Made by a program: the position numbers and the translations under genes. From the NCBI RefSeq assembly GCF_020215705.1, contig NZ_JAIWNB010000009.1, forward strand, positions 280,839-344,838: DNA of 64,000 bases, read 5' to 3'. How positions within the stretch are numbered: position 1 is the stretch's first letter; every line of letters begins with the position of its first letter. This DNA is from Nonomuraea aurantiaca. GTDB taxonomy: Bacteria; Actinomycetota; Actinomycetes; Streptosporangiales; Streptosporangiaceae. The notes beneath the pieces were generated by a model. The model worked only from the letters and a program-made list of their open reading frames with translations. It did not search any database and was not told the DNA's origin. Below are positions 16,335 through 25,847 of this stretch, in pieces.

Positions 16335-16401
16335 GGTGCTTATCGGTGCAGGGTCAGCGCCATAGGCCCACTGGTGCTTATCGGTGCAGGATCAGCGCCA
16401 T
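16335..16401. repeat. Duplicated 3' end of folE
   Basis: The 29 bases coding the last residues and stop of folE (16373-16401) recur with one mismatch at 16335-16363, just past its stop. A further partial copy precedes it (about 16310-16340). The duplicate is out of the coding region and probably arose by tandem slippage. Confidence 0.75.
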
Positions 16402-16952
16402 CGCCTCGGCGCGGGTCTTGTCGCTCGTACGGAAATCGCCGCGCACCGCCGAGGTCACCGTCTTCGCGCCCGGCTTGCGGACGCCGCGCATGGTCATGCA
16501 GAGGTGCTCGCACTCCACCACCACGATCACCCCGCGCGGCTCCAGCACGCGCATCAGCGCGTCGGCGATCTGCGAGGTCATCCGCTCCTGCACCTGCGGG
16601 CGGCGGGCGAAGACGTCCACCAGGCGGGCCAGCTTGGACAGCCCGGTCACCTGGCCGCGCTCGTTGGGGATGTAGCCCACGTGGGCCACCCCGTGGAAGG
16701 GCACCAGGTGGTGCTCGCAGGTGGAGTAGACCTCGATGTCCCTGACAAGGACCATCTCGTCGTGGTCGACGTCGAAGACCTTGTTGAGCACGTCCTCCGG
16801 CGTCTGTCCGAGGCCGGAGAACTGCTCGGCGTAGGCCCGGGCCACCCGCGAGGGGGTGTCGAGCAGGCCGTCACGGTCGGGATCCTCGCCGATGGCGTAG
16901 AGGATCTCGCGGACGGCCTTCTCGATCCGGCCCAGGTCTACGTCTTGCGAAC

Positions 16953-16956
<4 letters not shown>
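16378..16956 (-). CDS. folE: GTP cyclohydrolase I
   Basis: Converts GTP to dihydroneopterin triphosphate, the first folate step. The 192-residue protein has DTPSRVARAY, YSTCEHHLVPFHG (zinc Cys and His), GLSKLARLVDVFARRPQVQER, and CEHLCMTMRGVRKPG with the second zinc cysteine. The GTG at 16956 overlaps the ftsH stop as GTGA and has GGAG 9 bases upstream; the long frame before it is antisense-like. Coupling to ftsH is the usual actinobacterial arrangement. Confidence 0.95.
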
Positions 16957-18950
<1,994 letters not shown>

Positions 18951-19000
18951 CCGATGCGGAACCCCTTGCGGGCCCGTCCCTTCCTGACCATGGCCTGGAA

Positions 19001-19018
19001 CCCCGGGAATTCCCGGGG
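19001..19018. promoter_or_regulatory. 18-bp perfect palindrome upstream of ftsH
   Basis: CCCCGGGAATTCCCGGGG is fully self-complementary and lies 50 bases before the ftsH start. It could be an operator or a cruciform; nothing else identifies a regulator. Confidence 0.5.
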
Positions 19019-19039
19019 CCGCGGCATCCGACGCCGCGA

Positions 19040-19088
19040 CTTCTGACTACCCGAAGGGGACGCTTGGTCACCCTCCCGGAGTCAGAAG
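19040..19088 (-). terminator. Spaced inverted repeat downstream of hpt
   Basis: CTTCTGACT (19040-19048) and AGTCAGAAG (19080-19088) are exact inverse complements 31 bases apart in the hpt-ftsH gap. They may end the hpt transcript or regulate ftsH. Confidence 0.4.
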
Positions 19089-19175
19089 GTACACCGGGTA
19101 AGCGAGCGGAGGGACCGCCCGCTACACCGGTCTTGCCCTACCAACGTACGTCAGGTGGCGCGGTGTTCCCGGCGG

Positions 19176-19727
19176 CTACTTGTAAACATGGGGAGCCAAG
19201 GTGCCGATGAAGGGGAGATTGCGGTAACGCTCCGCGTAGTCGAGCCCGTAGCCGATGACGAACTCGTTGGGGATGTCGAAGCCGACGTACTTCACGTCGA
19301 TCGGCACCTTGACCGCGTCGGGCTTGCGCAGCGCGGCGCAGATCTCCAGCGAGGCCGGGTTGCGCGACTTGAGGTTTTCCAGCAGCCAGTGGAGGGTCAG
19401 CCCCGAGTCGATGATGTCCTCGACGATCAGCACGTGGCGGCCCATGATGTCGGTGTCGAGGTCCTTCAGCACCCGCACGACGCCGGACGACTTGGTGCCC
19501 GCGCCATAGGACGACACGGCCATCCAGTCCATCTGGACGGGCACGTGCAACGCCCTGGCCAGGTCGGCCATCACCATGACCGCGCCCTTCAGCACGCCCA
19601 CGAGCAGGAGCTCCGTGCCCGCGTAGTCGGCGTCGATCCGCCCGGCAAGCTCTTTGACCTTGGCCTGGAGCTCGTCCTGAGGAATCAGGACTTTCTCGAG
19701 GTCCTTGCCCATATCGGCAGCATCCAC
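19176..19727 (-). CDS. hpt: Hypoxanthine phosphoribosyltransferase
   Basis: Purine salvage enzyme converting hypoxanthine or guanine plus PRPP to IMP or GMP. The 183 residues include LLLVGVLKGAVMVMADL, the PRPP loop VLIVEDIIDSGLTLHWLL, and YVGFDIPNEFVIGYGLDYAERYRNLP, the hallmark of the bacterial enzyme. The GTG at 19727 is preceded by AAGGA. It sits 10 bases after tilS, the conserved tilS-hpt-ftsH order of Gram-positive bacteria. Confidence 0.95.
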   Translation of the reverse strand: MDAADMGKDLEKVLIPQDELQAKVKELAGRIDADYAGTELLLVGVLKGAVMVMADLARALHVPVQMDWMAVSSYGAGTKSSGVVRVLKDLDTDIMGRHVLIVEDIIDSGLTLHWLLENLKSRNPASLEICAALRKPDAVKVPIDVKYVGFDIPNEFVIGYGLDYAERYRNLPFIGTLAPHVYK

Positions 19728-19737
19728 CTGTGGTTCC

Positions 19738-20730
19738 TTACGGGATGGGACTGATGGCGAGTATCAGGGTGTCATACCGCCGCACAGCGGCCAGACCCCC
19801 GGGTAGATCCACGGCCTTCTGCCCGCGCCACGCCGTGATGAGCCGGTCGACGGCACGCACGTGCGTCGCGGAGAGGGCTCCGGACGGCGTTCCCGCCGCG
19901 ATGGCCGCCCGCCGCAGGACCCGCCGCCTGACGGCGCCTGGGAGGCGTTCCAGCTCGGGTACGGACAGCGTCACCGAACCGGTGATATCGCTTAGAGCGC
20001 AATTCTGATAGGCCGTGTCGGCCCATTCGTCAAGGGCGTCGGCGTCGTCCCGGGCGAGATCGGCGGTCCTGGCGAGCGCCTCGGCCACGCCGGGCCCCAG
20101 CTCCGACTCCAGCAGCGGGAGGACCCTGGTCCGTACCCGGACGCGGGTGTAGCGGGGATCCTCGTTGTGCGGATCGTCCCAAGGGCTCAGGCCGAGCGCC
20201 GCGCACGCGGCGACGGTGGTGGCACGGGAGAGGGACAGCAGCGGCCTGCGGTAGCGGCCGGTCACCGGGGCCATGCCGGACAGCGATCTGAGCCCGCTCC
20301 CCCTGGCCAATCCGAGCAGCACGGTCTCGGCCTGGTCGTCCCTGGTGTGGCCGAGCAGCACGGTCGCGGCCTGGAGCCGGTCGGCCGCCTCGGCGAGCGC
20401 GGCGTAGCGGGCGTCTCGGGCCGCCGCCTCCGGGCCGCCGGACGTACCGACATCGACGGTGAGGATCTCGGCATGGTCCAGGCCCAGGGCCGGGGCCAGC
20501 GCGGCCACCGTCTCGGCGCGTGCCGCGGAGCCCTCCTGGAGCTGGTGGTCCACCGTCAGCAGCCCGGCCTTCAGGCCCGCGCGCGGCGCGACGAAGCCGA
20601 GCGCGGCGGCGAGTGCGAGGGAGTCGGCTCCCCCGCTGCACGCCGCCAGCACGAGCGCGCCGTCACCGACGTCGGCCAGCGCCTCCCGGACGGCCCTTCG
20701 GACGTCGGCGACGGCCGGGTGCGGGCCCAT
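19738..20730 (-). CDS. tilS: tRNA(Ile)-lysidine synthase
   Basis: Modifies C34 of the AUA-reading tRNA(Ile) to lysidine, an essential decoding step. The 330-residue protein has the ATP-pyrophosphatase loop SGGADSLALA (about 32-41), HTRDDQAETVLLGLARGSGLRSL and RPLLSLSR, then the PHNEDPRYTRVRVR segment. The C-terminal domain is short, as in actinobacteria. It begins 6 bases after the metalloprotease stop and continues into hpt, forming one operon. Confidence 0.93.
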   Translation of the reverse strand: MGPHPAVADVRRAVREALADVGDGALVLAACSGGADSLALAAALGFVAPRAGLKAGLLTVDHQLQEGSAARAETVAALAPALGLDHAEILTVDVGTSGGPEAAARDARYAALAEAADRLQAATVLLGHTRDDQAETVLLGLARGSGLRSLSGMAPVTGRYRRPLLSLSRATTVAACAALGLSPWDDPHNEDPRYTRVRVRTRVLPLLESELGPGVAEALARTADLARDDADALDEWADTAYQNCALSDITGSVTLSVPELERLPGAVRRRVLRRAAIAAGTPSGALSATHVRAVDRLITAWRGQKAVDLPGGLAAVRRYDTLILAISPIP

Positions 20731-20736
20731 GACGAG

Positions 20737-21813
20737 TCAGGCGGGCAGGGCGTTGCTGCCGATGACGCGGCGTACCCAGGCGCCGGGGTCGGTGATCTCG
20801 GGTGTCGTCGGCAGGGTCTCGGGAGAGGTCCAGACGCGGTTGAAGCCGTCCATGCCGACCTGGTCCACCACCGCGCGGACGAAGGCCGAGCCCTCGGCGT
20901 ACTGCTTCATCTTGACCTCGATGCCCAGCAGCCGCCGGACCGTGCGGTCGAGGCGCGAGCCGCCCTCGCGGCGATGGGCGAACTTGGCGCGGATGTCGGC
21001 CACCGACGGCACCACCGAAGGGCCGACGGCGTCCATGACGTAGTCGCCGTGCCCTTCGACCAACGTCATCACGGCCGTGAGGCGGTCGAGGATCTCCTTC
21101 TGGCCGGGCGACTGGATGGCGTCGATGAGGTTGCCCTCGCCGCCGCGCACCACGTCGGCCACCGTGTCGGCGGCGGTGCGCAGCCGCTCCAGCAGCGTGC
21201 CCAGGTCGAGGTCGGAGGCCAGCAGGAACTCGGTCATCTGCGAGCGGATGTATTCGCGCAACCACGGCACCCCGGTGAACTGCACGCGGTGCGTCTCCTC
21301 ATGCAGGCACACCCAGAGGCGGAAGTCGTGCGGGTCGACGTTCATCTCGCGCTCGGCGTGCACGATGTTGGGCGCGACGAGCGTCAGACGCCCCGCCGGC
21401 TCGCGGCCCGTCGGGTCCGGGGGCAGGAACAGCTCATATTGGCCGAGCACCCGCGAGGCGAGGAAGGCGAGCACCGCGCCCACCTCGACGCCGGTGATGC
21501 GGGAGCCCACGGCCGTGACGATCGCCGGCGGCGGGTTGGCTCCGGAGGCGACCCGCTCGGTGAGCGGTTCGAGCACCACGCGGAAGCCCTCGACGTTGGC
21601 CTTGATCCAGCCGGGGCGGTCGACGATGGTCGCCGCCTGCGGCGCGGTCTCCGTGTGAATCTTGGTGAACTCGCGTACGTGCCCCTCGGCCTCACGTGAC
21701 AGCGCGCGGAGCTCGGTGACGGCCTGCCTGGCCTCCTCCCGGCTCACCTGAGGACCGGGGCGCACCAGGCGCGTGCCGGTCGTGACGGCCAGATCCCAGT
21801 CGATCACCTGCAT
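20737..21813 (-). CDS. Zinc-dependent metalloprotease-like protein (DUF2342)
   Basis: A 358-residue cytoplasmic protein of the actinobacterial zinc-dependent metalloprotease/DUF2342 group, long labelled as associated with coenzyme F420 biosynthesis. The start MQVIDWDLAV, PNIVHAEREM, and the metal motif LHEETHRVQF (HExxH) followed by VEGHGDYVMD identify it. The natural substrate is unknown. The ATG at 21813 matches the family start. The upstream frame covers a repeat element and is rejected. It leads a three-gene operon with tilS and hpt. Confidence 0.85.
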   Translation of the reverse strand: MQVIDWDLAVTTGTRLVRPGPQVSREEARQAVTELRALSREAEGHVREFTKIHTETAPQAATIVDRPGWIKANVEGFRVVLEPLTERVASGANPPPAIVTAVGSRITGVEVGAVLAFLASRVLGQYELFLPPDPTGREPAGRLTLVAPNIVHAEREMNVDPHDFRLWVCLHEETHRVQFTGVPWLREYIRSQMTEFLLASDLDLGTLLERLRTAADTVADVVRGGEGNLIDAIQSPGQKEILDRLTAVMTLVEGHGDYVMDAVGPSVVPSVADIRAKFAHRREGGSRLDRTVRRLLGIEVKMKQYAEGSAFVRAVVDQVGMDGFNRVWTSPETLPTTPEITDPGAWVRRVIGSNALPA

Positions 21814-21856
21814 ACCGTCCACCGTACGTGGTTCTTGTCCGGCCCGCGAAGAAGCG

Positions 21857-21917
21857 CCGGTGTCTGGAGTGAGGAGAGAGGGAGCGAAGCGACCGAACGA
21901 CGATCGCAAGACACCGG
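21857..21917. repeat. Stem-flanked dispersed element, copy A
   Basis: A 61-base element has 9-bp inverted arms (CCGGTGTCT at 21857-21865, AGACACCGG at 21909-21917) around GGAG-rich sequence and GGGAGCGAAGCGACC. A related core with different arms lies at 46616-46677 on the other strand. Confidence 0.6.
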
Positions 21918-21924
21918 ATCCCAG

Positions 21925-21953
21925 CGACTGAGCCGCGATCCGAAGGATCGCCA
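21925..21953 (-). terminator. Terminator of dacB, same hairpin as after ppa
   Basis: GCGATCC and GGATCGC flank a GAA loop, embedded in a 29-bp sequence that is the exact reverse complement of 23960-23988. It lies 10 bases past the dacB stop. Confidence 0.7.
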
Positions 21954-21962
21954 TGAACACTG

Positions 21963-23423
21963 TTAGGAACGCGCGACGATTGCCGCGAGTCTGTCCAGTA
22001 CCGGCTCGGCGGTGCTCGGCACGCGGTCGGCCAGGAAGGCGAAGGTGACCAGGCGCCCTTCCTTGGTGGTGGCCATGCCGGCCAGCGTGTTGACGTTGTT
22101 GAGGGTGCCGGTCTTGGCGCGGACGAGGCCGACCTGGCCCTTGCTGTCGCCGCTGGTGAAGCGCCTGCCGTTGCCCAGGGTGCCGGAGAACCCGGCGATC
22201 GGCATGCCGGAGGCGATCGGGTGCAGGTCGGGGTGGGCCGCGGCGGAGGCGATCGCGATGACCCGGGCCATCGCGTCGGCGCTGATGCGGTTGCGCGCGG
22301 ACAGGCCGCTGCCGTCAAAGACCTGTACGCCCTTGGCCGCGCCGAGCCGCTGCAGCACCCCGACCACGGCCTTGGTCGCGCCCTCGAAGGACGCCTGCTG
22401 GCCTTCCTTGATGGCGACATGCCTGGCCAGCGCCTCGGCCAGGTCGTTGTCGCTGAACGTCAGCGTGTGCTCGACCAGCGAATAGAGCGGTGCCGAGTCG
22501 ACCCGGCCGAGCTCAGCGGCCCCCGCGGGCGCCTTGCCCGGTCGTACGGACTTGGCGACGCTCACGCCGTACTTGGTCAGGAGCCGGGCGAACGCGGCGG
22601 CGGCGTACTGCGGCGGGTTGGACACGCGCGGCTGCCTCGCGGCGGGGTCGCGCCGCCCCTCGTCGATCGCCAGCGCGTAGACCGGCGCCACCTCGCCGTC
22701 GGGCACGTAGCCCGGCTTCCATCCGGGCGCCAGCGGGGAACCGGTGAACAGGGAGGCGTCATAGGAGAGCGTGACCTTGGTGACGCCCTTGGCCTTCAGC
22801 GCGGCGGCGGTACGCGAGGCGAGCGTGGCGAGCGACGCCTGCTTGGGGTAGGCCAGCGACTTGGCCGACGGCCCGGCGAGCGTCGGATCCCCTCCGCCCA
22901 CCAGCACGATCGAGTTGGCCGCCGGTCCCTGCGTCACCCGGGTGGACAGGCGGGTGTCGGGGCCGAGAGCGGCCAGCGCGGCCGTGCAGGTGACCAACTT
23001 TGTGGTGGAGGCGGGAGTGATGCCGACGTCGGGGTTGGCGGCGAATACCTGCTCGCCGGTGGCGGCGTCGATGACCACGGCGCCCACCCGATCGCCCAGC
23101 GCTTCGTCACCCAGGGCGCTGGTGAGCTGCCGGGTCAAAGTACGCTTAGTAGTGAGAGGTCCGTCTCCGGCCCTCACCTGGAGTTGGGCCAGCACCGGCC
23201 CTGCGGTGACCACGGAGACGGGGGGAGACCCTTCAGGAGACGGTGTCGGCTCGGTCGGTGACGATCCCCTCGTCAGCGCGCCCAGGCTGAAGTCGTTGGT
23301 CATCGCATAGATGCCGATGACGATGGTCAGCACCTGGAGCATGGCGAGAGTGGTCAGCATCACCCACCGCTCGTGCCGCGCCACGTCGCCTGACCTCTCT
23401 CCTGGTGTTCGCCTACGAGACAT
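21963..23423 (-). CDS. dacB: D-alanyl-D-alanine carboxypeptidase / endopeptidase (PBP4 type)
   Basis: A low-molecular-mass class C penicillin-binding protein that trims peptidoglycan peptides outside the membrane. There are 486 residues: a cytoplasmic start, a signal-anchor helix (about 20-42), a Pro/Ser/Thr linker, then the S13 peptidase domain. Catalytic motifs are ASTTKL (the SxxK Ser), FSDNDLAEAL (SxN) and RAKTGTLNN (KTG). The ATG at 23421-23423 is used; the frame continues upstream, antisense to ppa, without homology. It is divergent from ppa across a 33-base gap, so the two promoters must overlap. Confidence 0.93.
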   Translation of the reverse strand: MSRRRTPGERSGDVARHERWVMLTTLAMLQVLTIVIGIYAMTNDFSLGALTRGSSPTEPTPSPEGSPPVSVVTAGPVLAQLQVRAGDGPLTTKRTLTRQLTSALGDEALGDRVGAVVIDAATGEQVFAANPDVGITPASTTKLVTCTAALAALGPDTRLSTRVTQGPAANSIVLVGGGDPTLAGPSAKSLAYPKQASLATLASRTAAALKAKGVTKVTLSYDASLFTGSPLAPGWKPGYVPDGEVAPVYALAIDEGRRDPAARQPRVSNPPQYAAAAFARLLTKYGVSVAKSVRPGKAPAGAAELGRVDSAPLYSLVEHTLTFSDNDLAEALARHVAIKEGQQASFEGATKAVVGVLQRLGAAKGVQVFDGSGLSARNRISADAMARVIAIASAAAHPDLHPIASGMPIAGFSGTLGNGRRFTSGDSKGQVGLVRAKTGTLNNVNTLAGMATTKEGRLVTFAFLADRVPSTAEPVLDRLAAIVARS

Positions 23424-23456
23424 TAACGCCCACTCGGCGTGAGCGGAGGAACCGCG

Positions 23457-23948
23457 GTGGAGTTCGACGTTGTCGTTGAGATTCCCAAGGGACAACGGAA
23501 CAAGTATGAAGTGGACCATGAAACCGGTCGCATCAGGCTTGACCGGCTGCTGTTCACCTCTACGCAGTACCCCGCCGACTACGGCTTCATCGAGCACACC
23601 CTCGGCGAGGACGGCGACCCGCTCGACGCGTTGGTGCTGCTTCAGGAGCCGACCTTCCCGGGCTGCTACATCAGCTGCCGCGCGGTGGGGATGTTCCGGA
23701 TGACGGACGAGAAGGGTGGCGACGACAAGGTCCTGTGCGTGCCCGCCACCGACCCGCGGATGGAGCACATTCGCGACATTCATCACGTGCCGGAGTTCGA
23801 CCGGCTGGAGATCCAGCACTTCTTCGAGGTCTACAAGGACCTGGAGCCCGGCAAGTCCGTCGAGGGTGCCAACTGGGTGGGCCGGATGGAGGCCGAGGTC
23901 GAGATCAAGCGCTCCTTCCAGCGCGCCAAGGACGAGGGCCACAGCTGA
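23457..23948 (+). CDS. ppa: Inorganic pyrophosphatase
   Basis: Soluble family I pyrophosphatase, pulling biosynthetic reactions forward by hydrolysing PPi. The 163 residues contain EIPKGQRNKYEVDHETG, YPADYGFIEHTLGEDGDPLDALVL (metal-binding aspartates) and VGRMEAEVEIKRSFQRAK. The GTG at 23457 is preferred because GGAGGA lies 8 bases before it and the family begins EFDVVVEIPKG. A GTG at 23439 would add six residues. A hairpin terminator follows. Confidence 0.96.
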   Translation: MEFDVVVEIPKGQRNKYEVDHETGRIRLDRLLFTSTQYPADYGFIEHTLGEDGDPLDALVLLQEPTFPGCYISCRAVGMFRMTDEKGGDDKVLCVPATDPRMEHIRDIHHVPEFDRLEIQHFFEVYKDLEPGKSVEGANWVGRMEAEVEIKRSFQRAKDEGHS

Positions 23949-23959
23949 GCTGTGTAGAT

Positions 23960-23988
23960 GGCGATCCTTCGGATCGCGGCTCAGTCGC
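23960..23988 (+). terminator. Terminator of ppa
   Basis: GCGATCC (23962-23968), loop TTC and GGATCGC (23972-23978) sit 11 bases past the ppa stop. The surrounding 29 bases equal the reverse complement of 21925-21953, so the pair brackets dacB-ppa. Confidence 0.7.
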
Positions 23989-23990
23989 GG

Positions 23991-25112
23991 TCACTGAGGC
24001 CTGGTAGCACCCACCAGGTCTCCTCGCCACATTGAGGCGACTCGCACGACGTCGCCGGTCTGTGGCGCGTGCACCATCAGCCCGTCGCCCACGTACATGC
24101 CGACGTGGTGGATCGTGCTCGGGTCGCTGGTGACGTAGCCGAAGAACAGCAGGTCGCCGCGGCGCAACTGGTCGAGCGGCACGTGCGGGCCCGAGGTCCA
24201 CTGCGTGCCGGTCCAGTGGTCGATGCCGACGCCCGCCTGCTCCCAGGCGCGCATGGTCAGGCCCGAGCAGTCGAAGCTGTCCGGGCCGTCGGCCGCCCAC
24301 ACGTACGGCTTGCCGAGCTGGGTCAGCGCCCAGTTGGCCGCGACGTCGCCCATGAGCGACCCGGACGCGAGCAGCCCATGGCTGAGGCGGGCCTGCGCCA
24401 GCGCCGCCTCCCGCCGCCTGGCCAGCAGGTGCGCGTGGGTGCGGGCGGCGTCGACCCGCCGCTGCCACGTGACGCGCTCGGCCTCCAGCCCTCTGGTCTC
24501 ACGCTTCTGCGCGGCGACGGCCGCCTCCGCGGCGACCTTCGCCTGCCTGGCGCGCTCGGACACGGCCTCGTGCTCGGCGTACGCCTCGGCGGCCGCGCTC
24601 CGCAGGATGGCGGAGACCTCCTGGGCGTCGCGCATCCGGTCGAGCACCGCGCTCTGCTCGCCGCTGAGCTGCTCCAGGACGCTCGCCCGGTGCAGGAAGC
24701 CGTCGATGTCGCCGGTGTCGGTCATCATGCCGATCATCGGCGAGATCATGTCGATCCCGCTGTAGCTCTGCGCCGCGAGCAGCGCGACGGGCGCGCGGGC
24801 CTTCTCCACCTCGGCGTCGGCCAGCGCCAGCCGGGCCTGCGCCTGGTCGCGGGCGCGCCGGGCGCGTTCGAGGTGGACCAGCTCCCCGTTGTACGCCTCC
24901 ACCAGCTGCTCCGCGCCCGCCGCCAGGTTGTCGAGCCGTGACTGGGCCTCGGCGAGCCGCGCGCTCGCGGTGCCGAGTCGCCGCGTCCGATCCTGTACGG
25001 CGTGACGGGCCTGCATCACCTTCCGGCGGGACGGCCCGGGAGCCGCGTCGGCCGGCGGGCACAGGGTGACGACCAGGCAGACTGCCATGAGGCCGGCTCT
25101 GATGGCATGCAT
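23991..25112 (-). CDS. NlpC/P60 peptidoglycan endopeptidase
   Basis: A secreted cell-wall hydrolase of 373 residues. A Sec signal (AIRAGLMAVCLVVTLC, cleavage near PADA-APG) is followed by a long coiled coil (about 40-235, heptads rich in Ala, Arg and Glu) and a C-terminal NlpC/P60 domain. The catalytic Cys is in DSFDCSGLTMRAW, His in HHVGMYVGDG and a third polar residue in MVHAPQTG. The architecture is that of RipA-like enzymes that cut D-Glu to diaminopimelate bonds during daughter-cell separation. The ATG at 25112 is chosen; a GTG three codons earlier (25121) is possible. Confidence 0.9.
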   Translation of the reverse strand: MHAIRAGLMAVCLVVTLCPPADAAPGPSRRKVMQARHAVQDRTRRLGTASARLAEAQSRLDNLAAGAEQLVEAYNGELVHLERARRARDQAQARLALADAEVEKARAPVALLAAQSYSGIDMISPMIGMMTDTGDIDGFLHRASVLEQLSGEQSAVLDRMRDAQEVSAILRSAAAEAYAEHEAVSERARQAKVAAEAAVAAQKRETRGLEAERVTWQRRVDAARTHAHLLARRREAALAQARLSHGLLASGSLMGDVAANWALTQLGKPYVWAADGPDSFDCSGLTMRAWEQAGVGIDHWTGTQWTSGPHVPLDQLRRGDLLFFGYVTSDPSTIHHVGMYVGDGLMVHAPQTGDVVRVASMWRGDLVGATRPQ

Positions 25113-25169
25113 AGTGCACACAGTTCCCGCCCGTCACTCTGTGTAATCCTGGTCACTTTCGTAACATCG

Positions 25170-25838
25170 TCAACGCAGGCGGAACAGGCGTTCTATCCAC
25201 GGCCGGACGCCCGCCGGGACCGGGCTCGTGCCCCGGGGATAGGTGAAGACCGGCGTCTGCGTCCCGTAGGCGGCGTGCAGCTCGGCCGCCCGGCACCAGT
25301 CGGCGCCCGCCCGAGCCGCGGCCCAGGCCGCCGCGATGGCCGGACGGGACTCCGGATGGCGGTCGAAGGTCTGGTAAAGGGTCATCGTGGCGGCGGCGGC
25401 CACCGAGCCGTCGCCGGGGTAGGCGGTGCCCGCCAGGTAGGGGGCGGCGACCCGGCCGCCGTGGCAGGTGCCGAGGGCCCAGGTCCAGTTGGCGAGCACG
25501 AGGCCGAGTACGGGCTCCGGCACCGCGGCCGCAGCCGCGTACAGGCGCTCCTGGCGCTGACCGGTCAGGCGGCGCGAGGACCAGAGCCAGCCGAGCTCGG
25601 CGGGCGGGCCGCCGGGCGGCTCGCCACCGGAGAGCCAGGACAGAACGGCCAGGCCGCGTGCGGTGCGCAGGCGGCAGAGTTCGAGGACGTCGCGGAGCAT
25701 GCGGGGGCCCTGGTCGAGCCAGGTGGGCCAGGCGACGTGATGGCTCCTGGCCATCAGCTCGGCCCGCTCCTCGCTGACCGGCAGGGGGCAGACCCGACAG
25801 CCCAGTTGAGGGTCCTCGCGCAGCTGGTACGCCTCCAT
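25170..25838 (-). CDS. Unrecognised protein co-transcribed with the sigma-factor gene
   Basis: A 222-residue soluble-looking protein, rich in Ala, Trp and Leu, with no signal peptide or membrane segment. Cysteines near the start (LGCRVCPLP), in LCRLRT, GTCHGG and DWCRAAE are spaced as if they might bind metal, but no known motif fits. It begins 9 bases after the sigma-factor stop with TGAGGCC as ribosome site, so it is in that operon. I do not recognise a family. Codon bias is strongly GC3, supporting real coding. Confidence 0.7.
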   Translation of the reverse strand: MEAYQLREDPQLGCRVCPLPVSEERAELMARSHHVAWPTWLDQGPRMLRDVLELCRLRTARGLAVLSWLSGGEPPGGPPAELGWLWSSRRLTGQRQERLYAAAAAVPEPVLGLVLANWTWALGTCHGGRVAAPYLAGTAYPGDGSVAAAATMTLYQTFDRHPESRPAIAAAWAAARAGADWCRAAELHAAYGTQTPVFTYPRGTSPVPAGVRPWIERLFRLR

Positions 25839-25847
25839 GCAGTGGCC

